DNA of 64,000 nucleotides. Source: Larix sibirica. Taxonomy: Eukaryota; Streptophyta; Pinopsida; Pinales; Pinaceae. The stretch lies in assembly GCA_004151065.3 (NCBI GenBank), contig NWUY0304265321.1, forward strand, positions 39,586-103,585. The letters run 5' to 3'. A model generated the notes under the pieces. That model was not told the DNA's origin. It was given only the letters and a program-made list of their open reading frames with translations, and did no database searches. Shown here in pieces: positions 12,361 through 25,929 of the stretch. The position numbers were made by a program, and so were the translations under genes. Position 1 is the stretch's first letter. Each line of letters starts with the position of its first letter.

Positions 12361-14948
12361 TTTACTAGGAAAGAATAAACTTAGTCTACAATTGAGCTCC
12401 GCGAATAATTAATAATCGTGTCAAGTCATAATTATTTGAAACCGACCTATATGCATGTCGAAGGCAAGGTTCATAAATCACATTCATCCATCGGTGGCAC
12501 CAGGTATTCATAGAAACTATTCATCTAGACATCAGTTTAAACAAAAAGAAAGCATAGTTCGCTCTTATTACTTAATTACCCGCCTTATCTTTTTTATAAG
12601 ATGGATGGAGCGTCGAGGTCCTCAATCGGCCAAGACAATGTCCACTGCTGTATTGGAATGCCGCCACCTACTGTATAAATGATTACCACTGGACATGTGC
12701 ATTTAGCACTGGGCATAACCACAATATTATTCCATACCTAATAATACGGAACTGCTGTAGCTGCTTGGGAATGAAACTGACTGCCTGCTCACTTAGGCTG
12801 TTGCCTGCTTGCTTACTGAGGCGGCTGCTTGGGAACGGCATTGTTTGGCGAAAGGCACGCACGTACTGATCGGTGATTAGTTAGGATAACTTATTTATTA
12901 GCTTATTGTTTCATTTCATTCTTCGTTACTGAATTCCTATTGTTAGGAGGTACTCAACCAGTAGTGGGGTAACAGTATGAGGTGATATAGTGGGGACCTG
13001 AATCCGCCGCCTATTTAGGAGGCTTGCCAACTTACTAGTTCAGCAGTAGCACCGATAGCAGAGGAAGCAAGGGAAGCGGTTGATCCACCTGAAACACATG
13101 TTTAAGAACCGTAGAGGCATACTTATCTCAGATTTACTTTTTTAAGAACCGGTTCAAATCTAAAAGGTTAGGGGGATTGAAGGGTGAACTGGAAGGTGAA
13201 GGCTAGCTTTATTCCCTGAGCTGACCCACGTATGATGGTGGAGGGTGAAGAATAAGCTATGTCGGTCGTCAAATAAATCTATCAAGTTATAACTATAGAA
13301 TTCCCTATCTTCTTGGGCTAGGTTCACACAGGAAGGAGAACTCGACACGTCACCTTTACTCTAGCGAAATTACCATCTGAATGCATCAGGTGAACATAGG
13401 AAACTTTATAGGCTACGTTTTCACTCTCTATCTATCCTATTGCAACGCCCACTTTCTGAACTGAAATTCCTACTTATTGAAAAGACTGCTGGTAAGAAAG
13501 AAGGAATGTATAACCTTGTATATAACCTATCAATCTGCCTAATCACGTCTGCCTTCTGACTTGCCCTTCCGCTACTCACTCTATATTGGGGAAATAATGC
13601 TTTGTCACATTGTACTCGGATAAGGTAAACCAACTAATGCAAAACAATTGATACATATGAACTGCTGGAAAACCGGGGTTGAAAATAGCAAAAAAACATG
13701 TGAAAATGAGTTGCTCAATCTCCAAGTAAGATAATAGCTCCCAACTTATATGAACCACAGGGATCTTTCGGATAAGTTTAGGAGATAGGAGGAAGTAAGG
13801 TCAGGCACTTACTTTCCTCGATAAAAAGCTACCTTTCTTTACTAGAATTACCTGTTAAAGGCCTCCTCCTGCCCTTTCAACTTATACGTTTGCATTCTCT
13901 ATCACATCTTGATACGTCCATTTTCACCACGGTGCAGGTATGGTTCCCCTTCCCTCCCAATAGCAGCGATGGATTCACTCCCATAAATGGAGAACAAGCA
14001 GCCAAGAAAGAAAGTCCAGACATTATATAGCGTTAACATTAGCACTGCTTCATTCATTATTATGAGATACGCAAAAACAACTGGTTGTGGGTGATAGTAT
14101 AGATTCTATTTTCCTCTTATCCGAATAAAGGTAAAGCGACCGGCTTCGGCCTTCAAACTTTCTTCATACAATCCAAGCTTTTTATTCTGGCCCACGTTTC
14201 TCGTTGAATTAGAGAAGAAGAGCTTAGGTTGTTATCTATATCTTTAAGAGACTTATCCCTAACGTCCTTTATTGAAATGGATTACCATTTAGAATGCAAT
14301 TTCTTAACATACGTTCACTCTATCCCCGACGCGAAAGCCCATGTGAAAGCTCTATGAATTAGGAATAAACTCACTATAGGAAGTCCGGTTCTTTCATTCC
14401 CCGGGTAAAGCGAGGGAGGCATTTTGCGCGTGTGGGCACAGGCCGCGAACGAATCCATATCCAATTGATTCTTATAGACGTAGCAACAACGTCAATTTTA
14501 TTTGGATCAAAATGGCAAGATAGATAATAAGTCGAGGATAAATAAACAAATGATGGCGGTTGTTATGAAAGAGAATTCCCTTGCTTCCAACTAAAATGCT
14601 TCCTAGGACTTATAGATTATTAACGTGTCAACAATATTGCATCCAAACACAAGCATAACACCTTTCAAACTAAACTAGCAAGCAACTGTAGAGAGAATGA
14701 CAGGTAGCCTTTATAATAGTGGGAGCAGCAGCCTATAATAACTATTAGCCAGTAGATAGCAGCCTCCTGTAAAGCCGATATAGAAAAAGATCTAAGAATA
14801 AAAGCGCAGGGAGGGAATCTCCTTTAATAGACCGTATAGGGGGAGTCAAGGCTATACTGCGGCTCTGTTTCAAGTGCGGCTATAATAAATGAAAAGGGTT
14901 GAAACGTAATTGACTCTATTGCTCTTGAAAGAAACGTCAATAATAGGA
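12361..14948. other. Gene desert, nothing recognised
   Basis: Includes a short patch of degenerate repeats around 12755-12840 (ctgcttgggaa and ctgcctgct variants). No gene or RNA seen. Confidence 0.35.
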
Positions 14949-14978
14949 AAGGCTTGCTTGACCAAAGGGAGGGCAAGG
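14949..14978 (+). repeat. AAGG-bounded hairpin element, copy 1
   Basis: Thirty nt: AAGG, then CTTGCTTGACC, AAAGGGAGGGC, then AAGG. The inner ends CTTGCT and GGCAAG pair (five Watson-Crick pairs plus T-G). An identical copy is at 51903-51932 and variants at 32178, 34280 and 57424. The architecture (about 30 nt with terminal AAGG direct repeats) recalls the Bpu elements described in Cycas mtDNA, but the core differs and no Bpu10I site is present. Confidence 0.75.
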
Positions 14979-17900
14979 ATTCTATGCTGATCGGATTTTA
15001 TCCCGAGGTTTGCTAGAGCTTAAGTTTCTATTTCATTATTAATAGGGAGACGGAAGTTAGGCGAGTTTTTCATAGTTATTGTATAATAAACTGTAGGTAG
15101 GGTCCTCGTTTTACCTCCTTTCACTCATTCATATGCTTATGCTACTACCATTTCCAGCGCTGTATATCTTTAGTTACGGTTCGAGGGGGTCCTACCATAC
15201 CTGTGAAACCATAAATTAGACTGTTGCATCGTCTAATCCAACTGGGATGGACTCCAAATACCCTAAGTTTTTACAGCAAGAAGGGAGGTGGGATAAGAGT
15301 GAACCGGGGAGGATATAGCATAACCTCGGAACCATCAGTCGTCTACGATAAGCCACAGCCTTTAGCAATATATAATTAGACCTAATGAGCGGGGATAGCT
15401 TGGGTCTGAACTGCCGTAAATAATAATAATAATAAGGCCACCCCTTTCTTCTATCAGGAATAGAATCGGCTAATTGTTGCTGTTCGGAGTGTATTAAGCA
15501 TAGATACTAGTGGACTCCGGTTGATCCAATAATTCATTCATTGGGGGAAACCTCTCTCTATCAATAGGTCGAGGCAGAGGGTTGGGATTTGAAAACTTTA
15601 GAGCCTTGCATTAATTGTCTTACGTTTGGAAAGATCGAGTGGAGGCTATCTCTATCTCCATCTCCCTACCATCTCTATTAGTACTATGGGGGCATAGTTC
15701 TCCCTTCCCCTATGTGAAGCTGGTGAATTGGTAATGAAAGAGAAAATGACCTTCCTCCAAAGTCCATGTTTGGTGAACTAACTGTTGTATGTCCTGGCCC
15801 CTGTTCGGACGTAGAGGTTGTTATGTTGGCAGTTATTGATCAAGTGCCTAAATAAAAGTCATGATTGGCTAAAACCATGCTATGGACTCGACACACTAAA
15901 TGATTGAATACAAAAATATCATTTCTAGGAATCGGAACCTCAAAGCGAAGCCCACATTCATTATATATTGCTCAAGGCTGCTGTGCAATCCCTTAAAGAA
16001 GAATAGGGGCGGTTCCTTTATAATTAGGAATGGGCACCTTGTTGTTTTTGCCTCTTAGTATATAAAATAAGGGCGGGTCGGGGAGTAGAATAACGAAGAA
16101 GATCCCCTGCTTCAGATCTAGTTTGGTCCGGGGTGTTCCATCTCATCCAGGTGGGCCCATTTCCATCCGTCTATAGCTTTTCACTTCTAAATGAGTTCGT
16201 TTTCCGGCTTGTCATTTTCATTTGTGTTCCCAAGGTTTGGGGGAGTACAAGAAAGGTGCTGATTGGTTTCAATCCATCCACAGTTTAGGCCTTCTCTGAT
16301 CTCAGCTTAAGCAACGTCTAGGACTAGAGTAACCTCCTACTATTCAATTTCTGGAGCAACTACTAAAAGAAAGTGAGGCGGCAGCTCGATTCGGGTCCAT
16401 TACTAAAGTGGATAGGTGGGATCATTAGTTAGAAGAGTTTGAATTTCAAGGAGGTAGGGAAGACAATTCATTGGTCCCTGGAATATACTACTAAAAGGTC
16501 TACTAAGCATAGTTGAATGGAAGAGATACAGTAATCCAGAAATGGAGGAAGCTCACTCTTAGTAAATGTATTGTAAAAGATGCACTTCCCGCTATCAGTT
16601 TTAACCCTCAGAAGCGGAAGCAAGCCAACAAATCTCAAGGGCTATTGATAATACGCAAACAGGGAGTTTATTAGAAGGCTGTAAGCGCCCGTGATCACTA
16701 GTTCGGAATCATCGATTGTGGGTGCTGGCGAGAGTCATAAACGGAACCCAACTAATTGAAAGGGGTGTCCTATATACTATCTATCAAAGTGAATGAATCA
16801 TTTCACGGAGGACAGAACCAACTCGTGTGTTCGGCCTGAACTTCCAATTATTATGTGGGGACTTGCTGGGATGCATGTAGACTCCCCTTTGACTAGAAAA
16901 GACCGGTTTATTCGAGGAAGAGCAGTAACTCAATTGAGGAGACAGGATCCGGACCTACGAAATAGAATGAGTTCATTGTCCTTTTCATTATAAGGAGAAA
17001 GTGGGTGGAAAATCATCAAGATTGAAACGCCCATTATGGTAGTGGGATCGGAGGGGCTTTATCCGGGCATCGAAGGGTCAACAGGCAATCGGGGACCTAT
17101 AAATGTGCTACACCCACCTTGAATGAGCACTCTCTGTTCTCCTCATTTCTATATAATAAGAGGGGTTGCGGCTGGTGGCATGGCACTAGCATCCGGGTCC
17201 GGGCAGGTAAGTTAGTTATATCGATTTCAGACTAGGTTAACACTAACAAGGGGCTTCACAAAAGAAATATATGGGGAGCAACATCTATTGGAAAGTCTAG
17301 AATGCAAACAAAGAATATAGTGGAGGGGGGGCCGCAAAATGCACTTGTATTGTAGCCCGACTGCTCGAGCATGGACTCGGCTTCCTCAACTTGCATACGC
17401 CAATAAAAGCACATATCTGATAGATAGAATAGTTTAGCTAGAGCGATAGGCTTCTGTCGAAACAACGGAGATTGCTACCAACTGGACTCTTAAGAGAGGA
17501 AGCATATGTTCGCTAGTTTAGTAAGATAGCTTGCCGCTTGCATTCGCCTTCTTTTATATAATAATAGGGTGAGCTCGCCTTCAATAGATTGGAATAGGTC
17601 AAAGTTGGGGGAGATAGATGCAATAGATGCACTCAACGTCGATCAGACACAACAAGATAGGGGCACTTAACCGTTTCAAGGGCTCTTGGATATGTACAAA
17701 AAGCACTATAAGTTAACTCGCCACAACTGCACTCGTTTGCAAGCTCGATCTTCCGGGAAAGGGAGATTCCTGTCCTTAATTCGCAAGTTGTATCCTGCTA
17801 AATAATTGGAACGGAAGATCACTCGCACTCACCAGCATGCACTTACCTGTCTCTCCAACCTCCCTACAAATAAATGCTGGGATAGAGTTATAGCTTGATC

Positions 17901-20634
17901 CATATATAGTCACCTCATTAATCTAGAAATCTACTTACTAAGTACAGCTGCCTCATATATAGTATATAAAGTAAGTCGTACTTATCATCTATAGTACGTA
18001 TAAGGCGCAAGCATAATTTTCGACTTGACATATGAGTTAGGTGAGACGATCCAATACAAGGCTGGTTCTATCCGCCCGCTTCATGTCTGCAAACAAGGAA
18101 TATGTTAAGTAATAATTAGTACTATAACGGCTAGTTCGTAATCTCTAATGATATCGTCTTAGTGTGCTTGGGCCGGGAGTTTCCGGTTCAATCCGGGCGG
18201 GCTCTTCTTTTATTCGTATGTGCGCGAGCCCTTTCTTTTCATATTTCACCATATCTAACGAGGGTTCCCCCAGCACCTTTGAAGTCACCTTTACTTTTAG
18301 GAAGGAAAGTAAGGCATAATCCAAATAAGCCAGCCCTTAAGAAAGCTCAAGTTTCTGGACCCTAATGAAAGGCTTTTGGGATTTGTCTACAGAGCCAAGC
18401 TACGTGAAAATGAATACCACCATTTTAGCGCGTCTCTTCTTACTATAATGTTTTTACACTCACATAAGGAAACCCTATCCACGACATCTCCGTCCTTGAT
18501 TTGACCTCTACATTAAACATCGTAATTAATAAGGATTTTCCCACAGTATTGGGGCTTCACAAAAGCAGGCGGGTGAATAGTAGTTTCCATTGCTGCAATA
18601 GTAGAATCCGTGGCAATTTCACAATTAGTTGAAGCATCCGTCAGATTACACCGGTTGATTCTAGGTCCCTACCGTCCGCTGGTATAAGGAAGGGTTCGAA
18701 ATGGTCTATATAAGAATCAAAGTTTACGAATTCATCGTACCGGTACAGTAGTTCCAATATGCATTGGCATGGTGTTATTACTTGAAACCTCTCTATTTGT
18801 TTTGGCGGCTGGGGCGGGATAAAGCTCGGAGTCAAGCCGATAATGAAACCCCACCTTAATCTCCTCCTTCCTTCGATGGGGCGCTTTCATTCGGGTCGCA
18901 CCGAGGGCCCAAGCCTTACTGTCACGAAGTATACTTATCTTAGTGTGACGAAGTATTTACCCGGTCTTGCCAAGCCTTACTGTACCCCTTGAGGCCGCCC
19001 ACCCACCAGCGAACTGAAATAAAAAGGAACATAAAAACTCCATTAACGGTAAAGTACCGGACAAAGAATGGTCAATCTGGCTGGGGACTGCGTTATAGGA
19101 TCACCGCGGCTTGCACAGGCAGAGGAAACTTTGAAAGCCCGGGCAGCATGAGTGCCTCAATAATTCATTCTACCTGCCTGACTGATTATCCGGACCTATC
19201 GAACGGTTCAAATACAACTACGAAATTGGGGCCCCTGACTACAACCAGTAAAACCGATATCACAAAGACAAGAATAGAAAGACGAAGGTTTTCTCATATT
19301 TAAGCAACTAATTGCTATTAACCTGGTAATTGCAACAGTTCATATTATATATCTTCTACTGATTTCTTTACGTGTGTTTTTCTTTCTGCCGTTTTCCTGC
19401 CGTTGCTTACTTGGCTTGCCTATTGGTCCAGAAAAGTGGAGCAGGAGATAGCCATTGAGAGGGTTTCGGAACGTTTTGGGTTACAAACAGGCAGTCCGAC
19501 TTATGTAATGACTCGCCAATGGAATGCACGGTATCAAACTATCTATGGGAAGAACCAGCCAGCTATTATTCACCCCGCTATTATCCTGACTTCATTGCGT
19601 CGCCCCTACCATTCAAAGTATCACTGTCCAATGCAGCGGCACTAACCACTTGCTTTTACTACTATGTGGGAGTATAAATTTGTTCACTCGCCCCCTATGA
19701 AAGAAAGCCCTTTCAAATCAAAGGACCTAGTCTTTCGTCTATTTATTACTGAAGAAGTCCTATTCCATTTTATTAAGATTGGCGTCTATTCCGCTATCAG
19801 GCAGGGGCTTTTGGGTCAATCTCCAACTTATTTTTGAAAGTGTAGGTAGGTCATGTTGTTTAATTACTCAACCACGCAACCGGGAGAACCATGGGAAAGA
19901 ATAAACAGGGTAGTCGCTCGGCCAGATCAAATCGCCATCGATGGCTCTCTTCGGACCTGCTGGTAGGTGATTGGGTTCCGGTTATAAGAAAGGGTTTCAG
20001 GTCATGGGCTAGGCCCGGCAAAGAAAGAAAGAAATTCCAAAGTTTGAATTGAACATGAATGGTTGTGAATAGAGATCCAATAAGTTATTCACTCTTTTTA
20101 ATCAAAACAAAAGCGTGGTTCGATCAGGTTTCTTCTTATTCGCGCCCTCGCTCTCGATGCCACCAAGCGCCCTTCTCTCTTTTTCAATTAGACAATACAT
20201 TGCCAGCCAGTGTCGTCTTATTTATTATAAGTACTTTAGCAGAGCAGCAGAGAGAGAATGACTCGTTTTAGTCCCTTCCTCCGTCCACGCTTACCATTAT
20301 TACATACATATATACATACATCCATTGGTGACTGTGAAAGCCGGTAATTCGGAATGACTTTTCAGGTAAGAGCACTTAGCGAATGGGAAACACAGCTGGT
20401 TGTTTTGTCCAAACAAGAGAGAGAGGGATTCCTCTATGCACTCGACCTTTTGAAAGAAGAGAAGAGAAGGGGATTGTGTTACCTTAGTTCTTTGTTGCAG
20501 TCTTATCACTATGGACTCGACCACTAAATGCTCTCTCCCGAACCGGAAAGTGTAAGTTCAATAGTTCGCATGGATAGATTGCTTGGTTCGATGGCTATGG
20601 CGATAGGAAGGATAGATAGCATGTATGATAGTTA
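14979..20634. other. Gene desert, nothing recognised
   Basis: About 5.6 kb without a supportable gene. Small direct repeats are visible, for example aagccttactgt and g-gacgaagtat at 18910-18985. Open frames here (such as 18989-19303) have no family I recognise. Confidence 0.35.
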
Positions 20635-20763
20635 GCCGGCGTAATAACCCTTCTAAAAAATGATCCCATCGCCGGCAGCAGGAAGAGGCACCAAAAGTAA
20701 TCATCACCGGCGTATGAACCCTTCGAGAAAATGGTATCATCGCCGGAAGGAAGAGGCATGCTA
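20635..20763. repeat. Two-copy tandem repeat, about 70 bp unit
   Basis: The sequence ccggcgta-t-aacccttc...atc-catcgccgg...ggaagaggca occurs twice in a row (starting near 20636 and 20708) with substitutions and small indels. Confidence 0.6.
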
Positions 20764-21245
20764 TGAAACCTTTCACCTCTTTCCTTTTGTCAACTCTTTA
20801 TCCACCTGAATCAGTTAGCCCTAACCCATTGATGTCATGAAGCCAGCCAGGAAGACTAAAGTAGGCAGGTAATGCCTTAGCTCTGACCCATATTTCATTG
20901 ATCTGAAGGCTCTCAAGAGGGGTTTGTGAGCTTCTTATAAGGGTTGGGGAGCTTCTTATAAGGCTTTAGATGGGCTCTTGAGGAGGCTGGGTTGATCGAT
21001 AAGAGCTCTGATTATGTCTAGACTTACAGTAAACTAATTTTATACCTTCTGTGCTTCTACTGTGGACCTTCTGTGCATCAACTTTATACCTTCTGTTAGT
21101 GTTCTATATGATGTTGCCATAAAGACGTTTCAAAAGTGCCTACGTCTTGGCTAATATACGTCACAATGGAGAAGTCACGTAGAAAATGGGGATTTATGTG
21201 TCCAAATAAAAGAAAAGAGAAGAATAACTCTAGTCTCCTCTCCAA
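20764..21245. other. Intergenic with minor direct repeats
   Basis: Contains gagcttcttataagg twice near 20930-20970 and ttataccttctgt twice near 21040-21100. No gene seen. Confidence 0.4.
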
Positions 21246-21321
21246 AGCTCCATCGAGGGAACCCTAGGGAAACTCCGTCAAAGCACCATCGAGGGAACAA
21301 GGTGGCAACTCCGTCAACTCT
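21246..21321. repeat. Two-copy tandem repeat, about 37 bp unit
   Basis: Units carry g-ccatcgagggaac followed by aactccgtca, repeated once with changes in the middle. Confidence 0.6.
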
Positions 21322-23429
21322 TATTTCTCTTTTCCCACCCACCTCACCCTCCTTTGTCAGGTGAGCTTTTTCCCCTCACAAACACTGGTTCACTTCCGCA
21401 CTGACAATCCTTCCTTATTGCATTATATAAGTGCATATCCAAACACGATAAGTTAAGCAGAACCTACCTCGCACTAGTTATGGCCATCACACAGCACAAC
21501 TTGTTTGGTCTTCAAGATGTATGTGTAACGCCCACAGTAAGAAAATCCCTTGCCTAATGTGGTGTATACGCTTGTTTAGTAATAACCAACATGGCTCTAA
21601 TGTATGTCTTCAGATTGATATAGATAACCTTCTATCTATTCTACTTCCTCTAAGCTATGGGGGGGCCAGGGTGCTAGGGCATACCTATCATATGAGAAAC
21701 TCCCAGAAATGGGCATAGTAGGATCACCTAAACTGGTCTACCCTAACCTCTTGCCTGCTCCGAAGAACCAACCAAGTCCATTTCTCTAAGTCTCTATTTG
21801 TTCAGAGTAACACTTCATAAAAAAAGGGCATGGTTTATTAAAGAGAAAATCCAGTTTATTGCCCCAATGAGGGTTTGTAAAACCCCATCCAAATAAGGTT
21901 TTACAATGGATACAACTTATTCTTCGCTCATGCTCAGCTGTGTAAGGTTCCCATTTATATTCTAATAAGAAGGGGGTAAGTATGAGGTAGTACTGGCTTT
22001 ACAAAGTAGAAGGGATTACTACAGTTAACTTCTATAGTTATGCACTAAATGATTAGGTTTGTTTAAACTAGCGGGCACTATCTGAGATCTCTTCCTAGGG
22101 CATATATTTAAGCATGTTTTTAAGCACTTCTCTCCTTTGTGTGCACTGACGTTAATTGTGTTAATTTCTTTTTTTATGCTGGTTTCTGACACAATTTATG
22201 CGCATTAAGTGTTCATGCATCTTCTTTTTATTGTTATAACATATTTACTAACTCCAATCAATCAAACATGTTCAAACTTTAGGACACAATCGAGTAGATT
22301 ATAAAATGCGCAAAGTTGCCATCTTTTATCTCAGTTGGAGGGATTCTTTAGATAGTAAAGCAGAACATAGAAAGTGAAACATACATACAGGCGCATTAAT
22401 TCTGTCAACGAGAAAATCAAAATGAAAATTAGAATGGGAGGAGTGAGGAAAAAAGGGTATTCTAGCCAACTGTATATGCCTTGTTGATTCAGGTCTACAT
22501 GTATTAGTTTTGGAGATAGCTCTAGAAAAGAGGTAACTTATGAGAAGAAAAAGATAGGATTTACTCTTCTATGAGCATACGCTTTTCAACCTTGCCCCTT
22601 ACGCTAACGCTATATCATACGCTGTCCCCGCCTCATAACTTGCCAAAGGACGTAGCGCAGTAAGTCCTTCTACTGGATGGAAAGACTTACTATCGTAGCA
22701 GAGTCCTTTAAATAGGTCCTGACAAAAGGAAGTACATAAGTGAGGAAAGACTCTGTTTACTTGCCTTATGACTTGCCTTATTACCTCAAAATACACTCTG
22801 AAAGACCTATAACACAGCCTGTAAGATCACGGAAAAATAGTACAGTTTAGATCTTGTTGGACCATCAAATTGAAATCCTGCATCTTATCGTGGAATGGAG
22901 CTTGAGTCTTTGTTTCAAGTGTCCCATTAGCCTTTTACATTTTTCCGCGGGGCCAATCCTTCACACGATGGTCAGGTGCTTGACAGGCAAAACAGGGTTT
23001 AGGAGAATGAAAATAATGCACCCTTTGCACAAATGCCCAACCTCACCACCAGCGGAGACTACAAAGACAAAGGTAGCAAACAACATAGTATTAGGGGAAA
23101 ATAAAGCTAGGATGAAGCCAGCGAAGGCAGAGCCCACATCCCTTCCTGTTTCTTATATAGTTTCATCTCCCTAGCCATATCCAATCGGAGACCTAGTCTA
23201 ACCTTGAATAGCATCAGCAGAAAAGCAAGCATTCGAACCATTTCCAGCCCTTGTAAAGATCGATGCAATGCAAAAAAAGGTAGATAGTAAAAAGGCAGAG
23301 GTAGCAAAGTAGTTAGAATAGGCCTTTGTAGTATGAGGTGAGAGCCCGTTGTTAGAGGTGATAGGCCTGTGTAGTTCTAAGCAGTTCTAGCCTGTAGCAT
23401 ATACTTTTATATCTAATAAGTAAGCTAGA
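21322..23429. other. Gene desert, nothing recognised
   Basis: No conserved frame. A plus-strand frame at 22854-23174 depends on a non-ATG start and shows no domain I recognise. Confidence 0.35.
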
Positions 23430-23960
23430 GTAAGTATGAGTGAAGTTTCCATAGTAGCGAGCCCTCTAGTTTTCTCTTATTCCTACTCTTTATACTTTAC
23501 AGACACCTACTTTTAAAGGAATAGAAATAACTCTTATTTTTTTTCTCTTTTATTTCAATAAACAAACCTAATCTTAATTCCATTCTATCCTCTAAAGAGT
23601 AATAAAGAGTTTACCCTCTCTTCCAGCAGATAAAGATCCTACCCTCGATTCCTTAAGGAGATAAGCAACCTTATTAATCATACTCTACCTAAAGCTTTAA
23701 GCTGGGTTAGCAGCATAGTAGATCAGTTGGGTTAGCATAGTGGAGTTTTTTAGGTTGAGTTAGTAGTATTCGTTCATGGATAGGTATTGATCTGTCTTCA
23801 TTCCTCTATTAAATATATAAACTAATAATAGAAGGAAAGCTCCTACTCTTAATACTTTAGATCACCTACACTAAATAGACTATATATCTCCTAAGGATCA
23901 TACTTAACTACTGAAGAGAGATCAAGCAACTCTAATGAAGAGAAAGTTGTTACTATTTTA
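23430..23960. repeat. AT-rich degenerate tract, CpG- and CAG/CTG-poor
   Basis: Dense in TAG, CTA, CTC and AATA words with very few CG dinucleotides. Resembles tracts near 27.5, 29.1, 42.6 and 46.6 kb. No gene visible. Confidence 0.35.
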
Positions 23961-24287
23961 TCCACCGAATTCCTTCCTTGCATAGGAGGTACTCTGCTCG
24001 ATTGTAGAGTAGAGCCCTGCTGGTTTCTTAATGAAAATAGAATCTCTATCCGATTTTAGAAGCCCGTCTGGCACTCGACCCGAAATCCTGACTTAAGATT
24101 AGTACGATCTTAGGAAATGCATATCTGTGATTATACTTAGCATGTTTGCCTTACTACGCCATGTTCACAAAGTAGAAATTACCGTCCCATACGGTTTATA
24201 TAGACTAAATTACCACATACATACGCCAGAGCGCCCGAATCCATTAAATTATAAGGCACTGGACCGCCGTAATCCTATGTAATAATT

Positions 24288-24755
24288 ATGGCAACCAAAA
24301 ACCCTCCTAGCCATCATCCTAGCAGCATAAAGACCCCTACAGACCCCGGTAGTAGTCGAAACCAACCACCCTAGAGTAGCCAAGCAGAGATTAAGGTGGT
24401 GGGAGTGGCCGTAGAGATTGGACCCTTCAATTTACCTCCTAAAGTGGTACCGTTTATCTGTATTGCCCCTGTAATTGCCTTACCCCATAAAATGTCTATA
24501 GTCTGTGAGTAAGTCCTTTAGGTTGGCTGATTAGAAGCATACCCTAATATAAGTATCCATGCTGTAGTAAACCTTATATAGGTAGGTATCAGTAGTGAGT
24601 GTTATACAAGTTCTCCCGGTAGTAGACTATCCACTAATGCAGATAGCAGCAATCCGAGTAATCTTTTTATAGTAAATCCAATAATGCGGGTAGTAGATTC
24701 CTACCCTACGCAAGTAGGAGTATGCTTGGTGATCGCTGCAACTTCGACCTTGCTT
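24288..24755 (+). pseudogene. Unidentified decayed reading frame
   Basis: One frame runs from an ATG at 24288 to a TGA near 24753 without any frame change and is coding-like (Pro/Ser-rich start, then a hydrophobic VVGVAVEIGPFNLPPKVVPF stretch). It is broken by about five in-frame stops, mostly TAA/TAG. I do not recognise the product. It may be another nuclear-derived gene that lost function by point mutation, or chance. Confidence 0.25.
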
Positions 24756-25929
24756 TGATTCAATCCTATAGCCTTTAAACTCAACTCAATAAATAAATAA
24801 GTCAAATCAAAAATATATAAGAAATCGATCTATTCACTCACCAATCCAAAATATCTATCCACTCAACCACTCAAATAATCTAATGGTTATATGTTCATTC
24901 AAATAGTAAATTGTTCCCATCCGGCCAATGAATAAATTTATTCCACCCAATGAACCTCTACCACCCTTTTCGTTTTCAGGTCTCACAATAAATATATAAT
25001 ATTATAAAGTCATTCAAAAAGTAATTCAACGGGTATCCAAAGTATATTGTATATAGGGTATCCCAAGGGATGCTTTCCACCCCACCCCCGGTCTCTGTGC
25101 TTGCCCGATTACTTACCACCATCACGTTGTTAGTTTGGTATGCAACAAGTGACTTGAACAAACTACGTTCAGCCGTATGCTTGGATTGATTAGGTTTCAC
25201 TATTATCAATGGGATATATGCCTGCCAATATAGACGTATATTTTTAGGCAAGGTTATATGCTTTATAGACTTTAATATTATATGATTTAGGGGTATGGTG
25301 GTAAAGAATAAAGCAAACTCGTGACCATGACTTGTCCTTGTTGTCTACTGCTGCTTATAAATAAATATTTACTTGCAACCAAAGCGCAGCATATAAAAGA
25401 GAATCTCATAAGCTAATCTCTAGGGGTACATTCCCTTTTGAACTGAATACAAAAAAAAGAAATGGAATAGCAGCAAATAGCATATTTCCCTCCTTAGTAT
25501 TTGTGAAACTTCATTTCATTTGTGACGTTATCATAACTTTCGTAGCAACTGAACGGTTCAGAGCCATTCCTCCATATTATAGTAGTCAAGATTGGACCAA
25601 GAGTGCAACCCGCGTTGTGTGGCACTTACCATAGGTCCCTTACCCCTCCTACCCCCGTGTAGCCCCCAATACCTTTAAGTAATCTCTCATATATTTCGTA
25701 TGGTAAACACATACGTCCGTCTCTGTACATCCTGTGACGGAACATGGAGCTAATAGGCGGCTCGTTCTAAGTTTGTAGCGTGGGTCATCTTGGGGCTCCC
25801 TCTTGCCTTTTCAACTAGGCTGATACTTTTCAATCATACTGGTAACCTGCTTTACACCTCGCGTATAGGCGGAGATCTCGGTGGGGAACTAAGTGGAACC
25901 TGAGCTGCGGAGACGTTACTATTTTGATT
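24756..25929. other. Intergenic, nothing recognised
   Basis: AT-rich first half (24780-25010), then mixed sequence. A minus-strand frame at 24976-25251 has no recognisable domain. Confidence 0.35.

Noticed and set aside
14320-14400. Group II intron domain V
   Set aside because: The agtccggttcttt part resembles a domain V 3' strand but the pairing 5' strand with AGC triad was not found, and no exons are near.
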